Of a DNA stretch of 64,000 bases, positions 9,397 through 18,445 are shown piece after piece. The notes beneath the pieces are model-generated. The model had not been told where the DNA came from. It did no database searches and saw nothing but the letters and a program-made list of their open reading frames with translations. The position numbers and the translations under genes are program-made. Position 1 is the first letter of the stretch. Every line of letters begins with the position of its first letter. The DNA lies in NCBI RefSeq assembly GCF_018729455.1, contig NZ_JAHHZF010000004.1:276771-340770 (forward strand). Direction: 5' to 3'. This DNA comes from Prosthecodimorpha staleyi. Its GTDB lineage: Bacteria > Pseudomonadota > Alphaproteobacteria > Rhizobiales > Ancalomicrobiaceae.

Positions 9397-10302
9397 GTGA
9401 CCAGCGCCCGCATCGGGGCGATCGAGGTCGTGCGCGTCGAGGAGATGCTCACGCCCGGCTTCGACCCCGCATTCCTGTTTCCCGACTGGGATCCGGCGAT
9501 CCTCGATCGCCATCCGCAGCTGCGCGAGCCGACTTTCCGCGACCCGGACAGCGGGCGCCTGATGTCGAGCATGCAGAGCTGGCTGGTCCGCGCCGGCGAC
9601 GAGGTGATCATCGTCGATACCGGCTGCGGCAACGGCAAGACCCGCTCGGCGCCCGCCTTCCGCCGCTTCCATGACCTTTCGACACCCTATCTCGACCGCC
9701 TGGCGGCGGCGGGCGTGCGTCCGGAAGACGTGACGCTGGTGGTCAACACCCATCTCCATGTCGACCATGTCGGCTGGAACACGCAGCGGGTCGACGGCCG
9801 CTGGGTGCCGACCTTCCCGAACGCGCGTTATGTCTGGGGCCGGGTCGAAACCAACCACTGGCTCGATCCAGCCGGCGGCCTGTCGGCGCAGCCGGAGGCG
9901 GCCGAAGTGATCGAGGATTCCGTCCGGCCGGTGCTCGATGCCGATCTGGTCGATTTCGTCTCGGACGGCGATCAGCTCCGCCCCGGCCTCGTCTTCCGCG
10001 CGGCCCCCGGCCACACGGTCGGGCAGTTGCAGTTGTGGATCGAGTCCGAGGGCGAGGCCGGCGTCTTCACGGCCGACTGTCTGCACCAGCCGATCCAGAT
10101 CTACGAACCGGGCTGGAACAGCCGCTTCTGCGAATTGCCGGAGGCCGCCGTGGCGACGCGCGCCGCGCTGCTGGAGGCCGCGGCCGAGACCGACGCCGTG
10201 ATCTTCCCGTCCCATTTCGGCGCCCCGCATGCCGGCCGCGTCGGCCGCCGCCCGGGCGGCTACACCTTCCTGCCCCTGCAAGCTACCGGGAGACCGTCAT
10301 GA
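9397..10302 (+). CDS. Metallo-beta-lactamase-fold hydrolase (lactonase-like)
   Basis: 301-residue soluble MBL-fold enzyme. The zinc site motif is TLVVNTHLHVDHVGWN (HxHxDH), with further ligands in AAPGHTVGQLQL and FPSHFGAPHAG. The layout matches the AHL-lactonase/quorum-quenching-like group, whose members also open lactones in catabolic pathways. Start GTG at 9397 follows GGGAGGAAATTC. It is the first gene of a run with an ATGA overlap to the FAD oxidase, so a role in hydrolysing a lactone or ester intermediate of the same pathway is more likely than quorum quenching. Confidence 0.85.
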   Translation: MTSARIGAIEVVRVEEMLTPGFDPAFLFPDWDPAILDRHPQLREPTFRDPDSGRLMSSMQSWLVRAGDEVIIVDTGCGNGKTRSAPAFRRFHDLSTPYLDRLAAAGVRPEDVTLVVNTHLHVDHVGWNTQRVDGRWVPTFPNARYVWGRVETNHWLDPAGGLSAQPEAAEVIEDSVRPVLDADLVDFVSDGDQLRPGLVFRAAPGHTVGQLQLWIESEGEAGVFTADCLHQPIQIYEPGWNSRFCELPEAAVATRAALLEAAAETDAVIFPSHFGAPHAGRVGRRPGGYTFLPLQATGRPS

Positions 10303-11903
10303 CCCTACTCGTCGAACCGGCCCTGGACCTCGTCGACCGGCTGCGCGGCGCCCTCGGTGCCGAGGCGGTGCTCGCCGACGAGAAGAGCCGCCGCTACTAC
10401 GCCAACGACATCTTTTGGCAGCCCGGCATCGAGCCGGCCGCGATCCTCCTGCCGCAAACCCGCGAGGAGGCCGCCGCCGGCATCCGCCTCGCCACCGCGG
10501 CCGGTCTGTCGGTGGTGCCGCGCGGCGGCGGCATGTCCTACACCAAGGGCTATCTGCCCGACCGGGTAAGTGCCGTGGTGATCGATGCGCGCCGGCTGAA
10601 CCGCATCGTCGAGGTCAATGCCGCCGATCTCTACATCACCGTCGAGGCCGGCTGCACCTGGGAGCAGGTCGCCGCGGCGCTCGAGGGAACCGGCCTGCGC
10701 ACCGCCTATTGGGGTCCGCTTTCGGGCCATGTCGCCACCGTCGGCGGCGCCCTGTCGCAGAACAGCGCCTTCTTCGGTTCGGCCGCGCATGGCACGGTCG
10801 CCGAAGCCGTGCTCGGCGTCACCGTCGTGCTGGCCGACGGCAGCCTGGTCACGACCGGATCGGGCGGGCGGATCGGCACGAAGCCGTTCACGCGGGAGGG
10901 CGGACCGGATCTGACCGGGCTGTTCCTTGGCGACAACGGCGCGCTCGGCTTCAAGGTCGCGGCGACGCTCCGGCTGATGCGTCGCCCGGAAGCCGTCGGC
11001 TTCATCTCGTTCGGCTTCCGCTCGATCCGCGACATGGCCGCCGCCCAGATCGAGATGGCGCCGCTCAAGGTGGTGGCCGAGGGCTTCGGCATCGATCGGA
11101 CCAAGGTCGAGCACTCCGCCTCGGTCAACAAGCTGATGGACGGCGTGCGCACGCTCGGCCAGGTCGCCCGCGCCGGCGGCGGGCTGGTCGCCGGCCTCAA
11201 GGACGCCGTGCAGGTCGCGGCCGCCGGCACCGCCTTCCTGAAGGAGCATGCCTTCACGCTGCATCTGGTCGTCGAGGCGCGCAACGCCGCCGAACTGGAA
11301 ACCTCGATGGCGGCGGTCCGGGGTATCGGGCGCCGCTACGGCAGCGAGATCGAGAATACCGTGCCGAAGGTGATGCGTTCCAAGCCGTTCGGGCCGCCGC
11401 GCGGCATGCTCGGCCGCGACGGCGAGCGCTGGGTGCCGATCCACGCCGTCTTCCCGCTCTCCGCCGCGCTCGAGGTCTGCGACGCCAACGACGCCTTCTA
11501 TGCGACGCGCCGCGACTTCATGGAACGGCACGGCATCGTCTATTCGGTGATGACGATGACGGTCGGCACTGAGTTTTTCCTGGAGCCGGCCTTCTACTGG
11601 CAGGACGAGATCACCGACCTTCATGCGCGGACGCTCGGCGAGGATGTCGTCCGGCCGTGGCGTGACCGGCCGGCCAACGAGACGACGCGGGCCGCGGTCG
11701 CCGAACTGCGGCGCGCGACGCAGGAGCTCTATGCCGGTCTCGGCGGGGTCAGCTGGCAGGCGGCGCGTGACTATCCGTTCCGCGAGGTGCTCCAGCCACC
11801 GACCCTGGCGCTTCTCGAAAGCGTCAAGCGCGCGCTCGACCCGCGCGGCCTGATGAATCCCGGCGCGCTCGGCCTCGCCTCCACGCCAACCCGTACCGCC
11901 TGA
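10299..11903 (+). CDS. FAD-linked oxidase / 2-hydroxyacid dehydrogenase (GlcD/VAO fold)
   Basis: 534-residue flavoprotein of the FAD_binding_4 (vanillyl-alcohol oxidase/glycolate oxidase GlcD) type. The PRGGGMSYTKGY loop and GHVATVGGALSQNSAFFG segment form the FAD pyrophosphate site; the C-terminal FAD-oxidase domain ends with the family's ALDPRGLMNPGALG. Members oxidise 2-hydroxyacids or phenolic side chains. The ATG at 10299 overlaps the preceding stop; the open frame runs further upstream only as an out-of-gene shadow. It probably supplies the oxidation step feeding the hydro-lyase that follows. Confidence 0.85.
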   Translation: MTLLVEPALDLVDRLRGALGAEAVLADEKSRRYYANDIFWQPGIEPAAILLPQTREEAAAGIRLATAAGLSVVPRGGGMSYTKGYLPDRVSAVVIDARRLNRIVEVNAADLYITVEAGCTWEQVAAALEGTGLRTAYWGPLSGHVATVGGALSQNSAFFGSAAHGTVAEAVLGVTVVLADGSLVTTGSGGRIGTKPFTREGGPDLTGLFLGDNGALGFKVAATLRLMRRPEAVGFISFGFRSIRDMAAAQIEMAPLKVVAEGFGIDRTKVEHSASVNKLMDGVRTLGQVARAGGGLVAGLKDAVQVAAAGTAFLKEHAFTLHLVVEARNAAELETSMAAVRGIGRRYGSEIENTVPKVMRSKPFGPPRGMLGRDGERWVPIHAVFPLSAALEVCDANDAFYATRRDFMERHGIVYSVMTMTVGTEFFLEPAFYWQDEITDLHARTLGEDVVRPWRDRPANETTRAAVAELRRATQELYAGLGGVSWQAARDYPFREVLQPPTLALLESVKRALDPRGLMNPGALGLASTPTRTA

Positions 11904-11911
11904 GGCAGACG

Positions 11912-13168
11912 ATGGGCTATACGATCACCGAGAAGATCATGGCGCGCGCCGCCGGTCTGCCGTCCGTCAAGGCCGGCGACGAGGTCCTGGCCAAGCCGGA
12001 CTACGTCATCGCCTACGACTTCCCCGGCTATACCGATGTCTACTTCAAGTCGATGAAGGAGGATTTCGGCATCGAGCGCGTCGCCGAGCCGGATCGCTTC
12101 GCGATCTTCATCGACCACATGGTGCCGGCGACCAGCCCCAAGGAAGAGGAGCTGCACATCATCACGCGCACCTGGTGCGCGGAGAACAACGTGCCGCTGT
12201 TCGAGCGCAAGGGCATCGGCCACCAGGTCGCCGCCGAGGTCGGCTATGCGGTCCCGGGTGCCTTCGTGGTGCATTTCGACGGCCATATCAGCCAGCTCGG
12301 CACCTTCGGCACGCTGGCCATGGGCATTCGGCGCAACATCCTGGAGGCCTTCGTCCGCGAGCGCATCTCGATCCGCGTGCCGCACACCGTGCGGGTCGAT
12401 CTGGAGGGCGAACTGCAGCCGGGCGTCATGGCGCGCGACGTGTTCCACCATCTGGTGCGGGTGCTGGGCCCCTCCTCCTGTCGCTTCCAGGTGCTCGAAC
12501 TGGGCGGGCCGGGCCTGTCGCAGCTCTCCACCGAGGGCCTGCAGACGGTGACCGGGCTGGCGATGTTCACCGGCGCCATCACGGCGATCGTCAATCCGGA
12601 CGAGACCCGGCTCGCCTATGCGCTGCCGCGGGCACGCAAGGCGCTCGATCCGGTCTGGAGCGACCCGGATGCCGACTATGCCGCCCGCCACACGATCGAC
12701 CTCTCGGCGATCGAGCCGGTCATCGTCATCCCGCCGACGCCGGCCAATACGCGCGATCTGAAGGACTATCTCGGTCTCGAAGTGCAGGTCGGCTATCTCG
12801 GCTCCTGCGCCTCGGGCCGGCTGGAGGATCTGCGCGTCGCCGCCAAGATCCTGGCCGGCCGGCAGGTGGCGCCCGGCTTCCAGCTCAACGTCATCCCGAC
12901 CAGTCAGGAGATCATGGCGGCGGCCGCCAATGAGGGCCTGATCGGAACGCTGGTGGCGGCGGGTGCCTTCGTCTCGTCGCCGAGCTGCGACTACTGTTTC
13001 GGGCGCATCGCCACCATGACCCAGAAGCAACGTGCGGTCTCGACCGGAACGCTCAACGTCCGCGGACGGATGGGCAGCACGGATTCGGAGATCTACCTCT
13101 GCAGCGCCGCCTCGGTCGCCGCCGCCGCGATCGAGGGTGCGATCGCCGATCCCCGCAAATACTGGTGA
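11912..13168 (+). CDS. Aconitase-family hydro-lyase, large (4Fe-4S) subunit
   Basis: 418-residue LeuC/homoaconitase-type large subunit. The cluster cysteines are Cys299 (YLGSCASGR), Cys359 and Cys362 (SPSCDYCFG); active-site landmarks FIDHM (about 66-70), GIGHQ (101-105) and the modified DGHISQLGTFGTLAMG in place of the usual DSHT are visible. It pairs with the small subunit nine bases downstream. The family interconverts 2-hydroxy diacids by dehydration/hydration. The downstream lyase makes 3-isopropylmalate dehydratase in leucine synthesis unlikely and resembles the dimethylmaleate hydratase arrangement of nicotinate fermentation (DmdAB plus dimethylmalate lyase); exact substrate unknown. 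Confidence 0.88.
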   Translation: MGYTITEKIMARAAGLPSVKAGDEVLAKPDYVIAYDFPGYTDVYFKSMKEDFGIERVAEPDRFAIFIDHMVPATSPKEEELHIITRTWCAENNVPLFERKGIGHQVAAEVGYAVPGAFVVHFDGHISQLGTFGTLAMGIRRNILEAFVRERISIRVPHTVRVDLEGELQPGVMARDVFHHLVRVLGPSSCRFQVLELGGPGLSQLSTEGLQTVTGLAMFTGAITAIVNPDETRLAYALPRARKALDPVWSDPDADYAARHTIDLSAIEPVIVIPPTPANTRDLKDYLGLEVQVGYLGSCASGRLEDLRVAAKILAGRQVAPGFQLNVIPTSQEIMAAAANEGLIGTLVAAGAFVSSPSCDYCFGRIATMTQKQRAVSTGTLNVRGRMGSTDSEIYLCSAASVAAAAIEGAIADPRKYW

Positions 13169-13176
13169 GGTCCGTC

Positions 13177-13686
13177 ATGCCGCTTCAGAACCTGCGCGGG
13201 CGCGTCGCCTTCATCTTCGAAGAGATCGACTTCGACGTCGACCAGATCGTCGGCGTCAAGAACATCAAGATCACCGACATCGACGAACTCGCCGCCGCGG
13301 CGATGCAGGACTACGATCACGATTTCCGCAACTCGGTGCGCAAGGGCGACCTGCTCGTCGGCAATGCCAATTTCGGCTACGGCCACCCGCACTATCCGCC
13401 GATGCGGGCGATGCGGCACCTGGGCATCGCCGGCATGATCGCGGAGTCCTTCTCGCCCGGCTATTGGCGCGGCGAGGTCAGCATGGGCTTTCCGCAGGTC
13501 AGCTGCCCGGGCATCCTCGGCCTGGTCAGGCGCTGGGACGAGGTCGAGGTCGACTGGCAGCAGGGCCGGGTGACGAACCTGACGACCGGCGCCTCGCTGC
13601 CGTTCGAACCTCTGGCGCTGGCCGACCGGCGCATGATCGAGGCTGGCGGCCTCGTTCCCTATCTCAAGCAACCCCTCGAAGTCTGA
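13177..13686 (+). CDS. Aconitase-family hydro-lyase, small (swivel) subunit
   Basis: 169-residue LeuD-type swivel domain. The loop GNANFGYGHPHYPPMRAMRHLGIAGMIAESF corresponds to the substrate-recognition loop and oxyanion region (in LeuD, GxNFGxGSSREHA). Here the SSRE is replaced by HPHY, so substrate specificity differs from isopropylmalate isomerase. ATG 13177 is preferred over the GTG four codons upstream because it has the operon-like spacing and a normal N-terminus. Translated with the large subunit. Confidence 0.87.
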   Translation: MPLQNLRGRVAFIFEEIDFDVDQIVGVKNIKITDIDELAAAAMQDYDHDFRNSVRKGDLLVGNANFGYGHPHYPPMRAMRHLGIAGMIAESFSPGYWRGEVSMGFPQVSCPGILGLVRRWDEVEVDWQQGRVTNLTTGASLPFEPLALADRRMIEAGGLVPYLKQPLEV

Positions 13687-13700
13687 GCCGGAGACCCGTC

Positions 13701-14561
13701 ATGGCCTCGTCCGAATTCCGCGCAAGGGTCGTCAACCAGAAGACCGTCTGGTCGGCCGGCGCCTACGATACGCTCTCGGCCCGCTTCATCGAAGCGGCCG
13801 GCTTCGACGCCGTGATGACCTCGGGCTTCGGCGTCTCCGCCTCGCTGCTCGGCCAGCCCGACGCCGAACTCTACACCATGTCGGAGAATCTGGGCGTCGC
13901 GCGCAATGTCGTGGCGGCCGTGCGGGTTCCGGTGGTGGCCGATATCGACACCGGATACGGCAACGCCATCAACGTGATGCGCACGATCCGCGAATTCGAG
14001 GCGGCCGGCGTCTCGGCGGTGATCATGGAGGATCAGGTCGCTCCGAAGCGCTGCCCGATCTGCGTCGCCGGCGTCGAGGTCATCGACAAGGACGAGGCGG
14101 TCGCCAAGATCCAGGCGGCGGTCGCGGCCCGGCGCAATCCTGACATGCTGATCATCGCCCGCACCGACGTGGTCGACGAGGCCGAGGCGATCGACCGGGC
14201 CAAGGCCTATGTGGCCGCCGGCGCCGACGTGATCCAGCCGATCTCGAAATGCTTCAAGTCGATCGAAGGCCTGCGCGCCTTGCGGGAAGGCTGCGGCGTG
14301 CCGCTGTCGCTGCAGATTCTCGGCTGGCTGGAGAAGAATCTCTCACGCCAGGAGATCGAGAGCGTGGCCGGCATGGCAACCTTCGCGCTGGTGCCGCTGA
14401 TGACCGTCGCGGCGGCGCTGCGTGAGAATCTCGCCATCCTGGCCGCCGAGAAGAGCAGCCGCAATCTGCCGCGGCCGGTCATGGCGCACGATCCCTTCGT
14501 CGATTTCATCGGCTTCGGCGAAGTCGAGGAACTGCAGAAGAAATACCTGCGGTCCCGCTGA
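13701..14561 (+). CDS. PEP mutase / isocitrate lyase superfamily C-C lyase
   Basis: 286-residue TIM-barrel lyase. Mg2+-binding DIDTGYGN (81-88), EDQVAPKRC (110-118) with the catalytic-type Cys118, and ARTDVVDEAEAIDRA are all present. In methylisocitrate lyase the Cys is followed by GH; here it is followed by PI. Superfamily members cleave 2-hydroxy-acid C-C bonds to pyruvate, succinate, propionate or glyoxylate. Placed straight after a hydro-lyase pair, it probably cleaves the hydrated product, as 2,3-dimethylmalate lyase does. The 15-base gap to the small subunit supports one transcript. Confidence 0.87.
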   Translation: MASSEFRARVVNQKTVWSAGAYDTLSARFIEAAGFDAVMTSGFGVSASLLGQPDAELYTMSENLGVARNVVAAVRVPVVADIDTGYGNAINVMRTIREFEAAGVSAVIMEDQVAPKRCPICVAGVEVIDKDEAVAKIQAAVAARRNPDMLIIARTDVVDEAEAIDRAKAYVAAGADVIQPISKCFKSIEGLRALREGCGVPLSLQILGWLEKNLSRQEIESVAGMATFALVPLMTVAAALRENLAILAAEKSSRNLPRPVMAHDPFVDFIGFGEVEELQKKYLRSR

Positions 14562-14597
14562 CGGCAGGCCCCAGAAAGAAAAACGGGAGGAACGCGC

Positions 14598-15722
14598 ATG
14601 TTCAGAACCACGCTTCTCGCCTCCGGCATGGCGCTTGCCCTGCTGGCCGCCGTCCCGGCCACCGCCCAGGACAAGCCGCCGGTCAAGATCGCCGCCATCG
14701 TGCCGCAGAGCGGCGCCGGCGCCTTCGACGGCCAGCTCGCCCTGGAGGGCATGCAGGCCGAAGTCGCCCTGGTCAATGCGGCCGGCGGCATCCTCGGCGG
14801 ACGCAAGATCGAACTCGTCGTCTATGACGACAAGGGCACCCCGGAGGAAGGCGTCAGCGCCGCCCGCCGCGCCATGGAGCAGGACAAGGTCGACATGATC
14901 GTCGGCGGCTGGTTCTCGGCCGTCGCCCTGTCGATGAAGGAGGTCACCCGCGACAAGATCATCAGCGTGATGACCTCGTCGCAGCATCCGGACGTGACCG
15001 CCAAGGGACACAAGTTCCTGTTCCGCCTGAATGCCACCTCGAACATGATGTCGACCAAGTACGGTCAGGAAATCTGCAATCGCATCAAGCCGAAGTCGGT
15101 CGCCTTCATCACCATCAACGACGATTTCGGCCGCCTGGAGGTCGAGAACTATACGAAGCTGCTCGGCGCCTGCAATGTCGAGATCAAGGGCAACGAGTTC
15201 TACAATCGCAACGACACGGACTTCACGGTCGCCCTGACCAAGCTGAAGAGCCTCAACCCGGATGCGATCTACGTCTCGGCGATCAACACTTCGCAGGGCG
15301 CCACCATCTATCGTCAGGCGCGGCAGACGGGCTTCCGCGGCACGCTGATCGCGTCGGCAGGCAACATGAATCCGAAGCTGATCGAACTGGCCGGCCCGGC
15401 GCTCGAAGGCGTCTACTCGATCTCGCTCTATGCGCCCGACAGCAACAACGCGATGCTGAAGGCCTGGACCGAACAGTACGGCAAGAGCTTCAAGAACCAG
15501 CCGGCCTTCATCGGCACCCTCGGCGCCCAAGCGGTGCGGGTGCTTGCCGGTGCGGCCGAGAAGGCCGGCACGGCCAGCGATCCGGACAAGATCGCCGCCG
15601 CCCTGCGCGGCCAGACCTGGCCGACGCTGCTCGGCGAGATCAAGTTCGAGGAAAACGGCCAGGCGCTGCAGAACCTCTATCTGATCCGCGTCGAAGGCGG
15701 AAAGATCGTCAGCATCAAGTGA
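14598..15722 (+). CDS. ABC transporter substrate-binding protein, branched-chain amino acid/aromatic acid type
   Basis: 374-residue periplasmic protein of the Peripla_BP_6 (LivJ/LivK) family. Signal peptide ending PATAQD; then VKIAAIVPQSGAGAFDGQLALEGMQAEVALVNAAGGILG-type N-lobe (family hallmark), VYDDKGTPEEGVSAARR and VGGWFSAVALSMKEV. SD GGGAGGAACGC before ATG 14598. Homologues bind amino acids, amides, benzoates or short diacids; the neighbours suggest an organic acid. Followed by a stem-loop and then livHMGF. Confidence 0.92.
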   Translation: MFRTTLLASGMALALLAAVPATAQDKPPVKIAAIVPQSGAGAFDGQLALEGMQAEVALVNAAGGILGGRKIELVVYDDKGTPEEGVSAARRAMEQDKVDMIVGGWFSAVALSMKEVTRDKIISVMTSSQHPDVTAKGHKFLFRLNATSNMMSTKYGQEICNRIKPKSVAFITINDDFGRLEVENYTKLLGACNVEIKGNEFYNRNDTDFTVALTKLKSLNPDAIYVSAINTSQGATIYRQARQTGFRGTLIASAGNMNPKLIELAGPALEGVYSISLYAPDSNNAMLKAWTEQYGKSFKNQPAFIGTLGAQAVRVLAGAAEKAGTASDPDKIAAALRGQTWPTLLGEIKFEENGQALQNLYLIRVEGGKIVSIK

Positions 15723-15737
15723 CGGACCGGCGGTCCG

Positions 15738-15761
15738 GGGGCGGCGCCGGCGCGCCGCCCC
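15738..15761. terminator. Stem-loop after the Liv-type binding protein
   Basis: Exact 9-bp arms ggggcggcg (15738-15746) and cgccgcccc (15753-15761), 15 bases after the binding-protein stop and 58 bases before the permease start. A smaller GGACC/GGTCC hairpin lies immediately in front. No T-run. Its place fits an attenuator or mRNA stabiliser that keeps the binding protein more abundant than the membrane parts. Confidence 0.5.
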
Positions 15762-15819
15762 GTCCCGTCCGGCCGGGCGTCGCTTGGCCGGGTCGTTTCC
15801 GACCCCATGGAACTACCTG

Positions 15820-16692
15820 ATGGATTGGACCCTTCTCGGCCAGCAGATCGCCAACGGCGTCGTCAACGGGATGAACTACGTGCTCATCTCGACCGGACTG
15901 ACGCTGGTCTTCGGCGTCTTGCGCGTGATCAACTTCGCCCATGGCGAATTCTACATGCTCGGCGCCTTCCTGACATATTTCGCCATGTCGACGCTGGGCA
16001 TCGGCTATCTGCCCGCGGTCCTGGTGGCGACGGTGGCGGTCGGTGCGCTCGGCATCCTGGTCAACAGGCTGTTCTTCTGGCCGCTGCGCAAGGAGCACGA
16101 GTTCACGGTGCTCCTTTCCAGCCTCGGACTTGCCCTGCTGGTCACCCATGGCGCCGAACTCGGCTTCGGGCACGACCCGAAATATCTCAACAGCCCGTTC
16201 ACCGACGACATCCTCGAGGTCGGCAGCATCGTGCTGACCCAGCAGCGCGTGCTGATCTTCGCCGCCGCCGTCCTGGTCCTGGCCGCCACCTATGCGGCGA
16301 TCCGCTGGACGACCTTCGGCCGGATGATGCGCGCCACGGCGCAGAATCCGGAAGGTGCCGCTCTGACCGGCGTCGACATCCGCTTCGTCCATACCATCAC
16401 CTTCGTGCTGGCCTGCGGGCTCGCCGGGCTGGCCGGCGCGCTGGTCGGCCCGGTCGCCATGATCTTCCCGACGGTCGGCAGCTGGGCCGTCCTGAAGGGC
16501 TTCATCGTCGTCATCCTAGGCGGTCTCGGCAGCGTGCCCGGCGCGCTGGTCGGCGGGCTGACCCTCGGCGTGGTCGAGGCGCTGGCCGGCGGCTACGTCT
16601 CGCTCGGCTTCATGGAGGCGATCGGCTACGCGATCATCATCCTGGTGCTGCTGTGGCGTCCCCAGGGTCTGTTCGGGAGTGCGGCACGATGA
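15820..16692 (+). CDS. livH: Branched-chain-type ABC permease LivH
   Basis: 290-residue inner-membrane permease. Multiple hydrophobic helices; the N-terminal INGVVNGMNYVLISTGLTL-like start (here IANGVVNGMNYVLISTGLTL) and the FGVLRVINFAHGEFYMLGAF motif are diagnostic of LivH. The cytoplasmic coupling segment is around RATAQNPEGAALTGVDI. The start ATG at 15820 is chosen over a TTG at 15784 because it removes a non-family 12-residue lead. Overlaps livM by 4 bases. Confidence 0.9.
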   Translation: MDWTLLGQQIANGVVNGMNYVLISTGLTLVFGVLRVINFAHGEFYMLGAFLTYFAMSTLGIGYLPAVLVATVAVGALGILVNRLFFWPLRKEHEFTVLLSSLGLALLVTHGAELGFGHDPKYLNSPFTDDILEVGSIVLTQQRVLIFAAAVLVLAATYAAIRWTTFGRMMRATAQNPEGAALTGVDIRFVHTITFVLACGLAGLAGALVGPVAMIFPTVGSWAVLKGFIVVILGGLGSVPGALVGGLTLGVVEALAGGYVSLGFMEAIGYAIIILVLLWRPQGLFGSAAR

Positions 16693-17648
16693 TGCGCAAG
16701 GCGCTTCCCTTCGCGGCCGCCCTGGTGCTCGCGCTGCTGCCGCTCGGCACGAATTCCACCTATCTGCACCACGTCATGGTGCTGTGGATGCTCTATGCCC
16801 TGCTCGCGCTGTCGCTCAACGTGATCATCGGCTATCTCGGCGAACTGAGCTTCGGCCATGCCGCTTTCTTCGGTCTCGGCGCCTATGCCTCGGCGATCCT
16901 GACCATGCAGACCGGTCTGCCGGTCTGGCTCGGCCTGATCGCGGCCGGGCTGGTCGCCGGCCTGTTCGGCTTCGTGATCGGCTACGTCTCGCTGCGCATC
17001 GTCGGCCCGCAATTCGCCATCCTGACGCTCGGCTTCGGCTCGATCATCTACACGGTCACCAACTACTGGGACGATCTGACCCGCGGCCCGATGGGGATCA
17101 ACAACATCCCGCCGCTGGCCGTCTGGGGATACGGCCCGCTCGGCGAGGCGCGCGACACCTATTTCGTCGTGCTCGCCTGCGTTCTGGCCTTCGCCTATGC
17201 CTGCCATGCGCTGATGCGCAGCCGGACCGGCCGGGCCTTCCTGGCGGTGCGCGAGAATGCGCCGCTGGCCGCCTCGCTCGGCATCGACGTGTTCCGCACC
17301 AAGCTGCTCGGCTTCGTCGCCGCGACCGTGGTGGCCGGCATCGCCGGCGGGCTCTACGCCCACTATCTGCGCGTGATCACGCCGGAACTGATGAGCCTGC
17401 AATATATGGCGGCGCTGATCATCATGGTGGTGGTCGGCGGACGCGGCACGGTGGTCGGGCCGATCCTCGGCGCGCTGATCTATGTCGTCCTGCTCGAAGT
17501 CTTGCGCGCCTTCGGTCCGCTGCGGCTGATCGTTTTCGCCGCGCTGCTGACCGGTTCGGTCATTTTCGTTCCCCACGGATTGGTCAGCCTCTGGCGGCCC
17601 TGGCGCCGAAGAGTGGATCCCGCCATCCGCCCCGAGCTCGCGCCATGA
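16689..17648 (+). CDS. livM: Branched-chain-type ABC permease LivM
   Basis: 319-residue membrane protein. After the first helix it has the LivM signatures LLALSLNVIIGYLGELSFGHAAFFGLGAYASAIL and, late, VVVGGRGTVVGPILGALIYVVLLE. The coupling loop is RTGRAFLAVRENAPLAASLGI. It overlaps livH (ATGA at 16689) and livG (ATGA at 17645), so translation is coupled through the operon. Confidence 0.92.
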   Translation: MMRKALPFAAALVLALLPLGTNSTYLHHVMVLWMLYALLALSLNVIIGYLGELSFGHAAFFGLGAYASAILTMQTGLPVWLGLIAAGLVAGLFGFVIGYVSLRIVGPQFAILTLGFGSIIYTVTNYWDDLTRGPMGINNIPPLAVWGYGPLGEARDTYFVVLACVLAFAYACHALMRSRTGRAFLAVRENAPLAASLGIDVFRTKLLGFVAATVVAGIAGGLYAHYLRVITPELMSLQYMAALIIMVVVGGRGTVVGPILGALIYVVLLEVLRAFGPLRLIVFAALLTGSVIFVPHGLVSLWRPWRRRVDPAIRPELAP

Positions 17649-17674
17649 CCGGAGCCCGCGCCATGACCGGAGCC
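17639..17674 (+). repeat. Perfect 18-bp tandem duplication spanning the livG start
   Basis: The unit cgcgccatgaccggagcc occurs twice back to back (17639-17656 and 17657-17674). It duplicates the start codon in frame, giving two ATGs six codons apart; the first overlaps the livM stop. A recent slippage event is the simplest explanation. Confidence 0.85.
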
Positions 17675-18445
17675 GCCCCCTTGATCGAAGCCGTCGACCT
17701 GACCCGCGCCTTCGGCGGCCTGGTCGCCGTCAACAAGGTCTCGCTCGCCGTGCACACGGGCGAGATCGTCGGTCTGATCGGCCCGAACGGTGCCGGCAAG
17801 ACCACCATGTTCAACATGCTGGCCGGCTCGCTCGGCCCCTCCGCCGGCTCCATCACGTTCGACGGACGCGACGTGACGCGCGCCCCGGCGCATGAGCGGG
17901 CGCGGCTCGGCATCGCCCGCACCTTCCAGATCACCAGCATTTTCCCGACGCTGACCACCCGCGACAATGTCCGCACCGCCACCTATCGCACGCGCGGCGC
18001 CGGCTGGCTCGCCAGTACGCTGCGGACGGCCGCCTGGCGCAGGGACGAGGCCGCGATCGACGCGGTCACCGACGAGGTGCTGGCCTTCTGCGATCTCGCC
18101 GCGCAGGCCGGCCGCAAGGCCGATGCGCTCTCCTATGGCGAGCAGCGCCGCCTGGAGGTGGCCATCGCGCTTGCCGCCGCGCCGCGCCTGCTGCTGCTCG
18201 ACGAGCCGGCGGCGGGCCTCAATCCCGAGGAGGGCCAGCGGCTGGTCGGGATCATCCGCAAGGTGCGCGATCGCGGCGTGACGGTGCTGCTGGTCGAGCA
18301 TCACATGCGCGTCGTCATGGGGGTCTGCGACCGGATCGTCGTGCTCGACCATGGGGCGCGCATCGCCGAAGGCACGCCGCAGGAGGTGGCCGGCAATGCG
18401 GACGTGATCCGCGTCTATCTCGGACGGGAGCAGGCCCATGCTTGA
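17645..18445 (+). CDS. livG: Branched-chain-type ABC ATPase LivG
   Basis: 266-residue ATPase. Walker A GPNGAGKTT, Q-loop in ARTFQIT, signature LSYGEQRRLEVA, Walker B LLLLDEPAAGL, and H-loop VEHHMRVVM are all in place; the LNPEEG sequence after Walker B is typical of LivG. The start is ambiguous because an 18-bp tandem repeat duplicates the ATG (17645 or 17663). Overlaps livF by 8 bases. Confidence 0.93.
   Translation: MTGARAMTGAAPLIEAVDLTRAFGGLVAVNKVSLAVHTGEIVGLIGPNGAGKTTMFNMLAGSLGPSAGSITFDGRDVTRAPAHERARLGIARTFQITSIFPTLTTRDNVRTATYRTRGAGWLASTLRTAAWRRDEAAIDAVTDEVLAFCDLAAQAGRKADALSYGEQRRLEVAIALAAAPRLLLLDEPAAGLNPEEGQRLVGIIRKVRDRGVTVLLVEHHMRVVMGVCDRIVVLDHGARIAEGTPQEVAGNADVIRVYLGREQAHA

Noticed and set aside
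9397..10302. Quorum-quenching AHL lactonase
   Set aside because: The HxHxDH fold fits, but the gene is coupled to an oxidase and hydro-lyases, so a catabolic lactone or ester is more likely; no quorum-sensing genes are nearby.
11912..13686. leuCD of leucine biosynthesis
   Set aside because: The substrate-specific loops differ from isopropylmalate isomerase and no leuB or other leucine genes are adjacent, whereas a lyase and an importer are.
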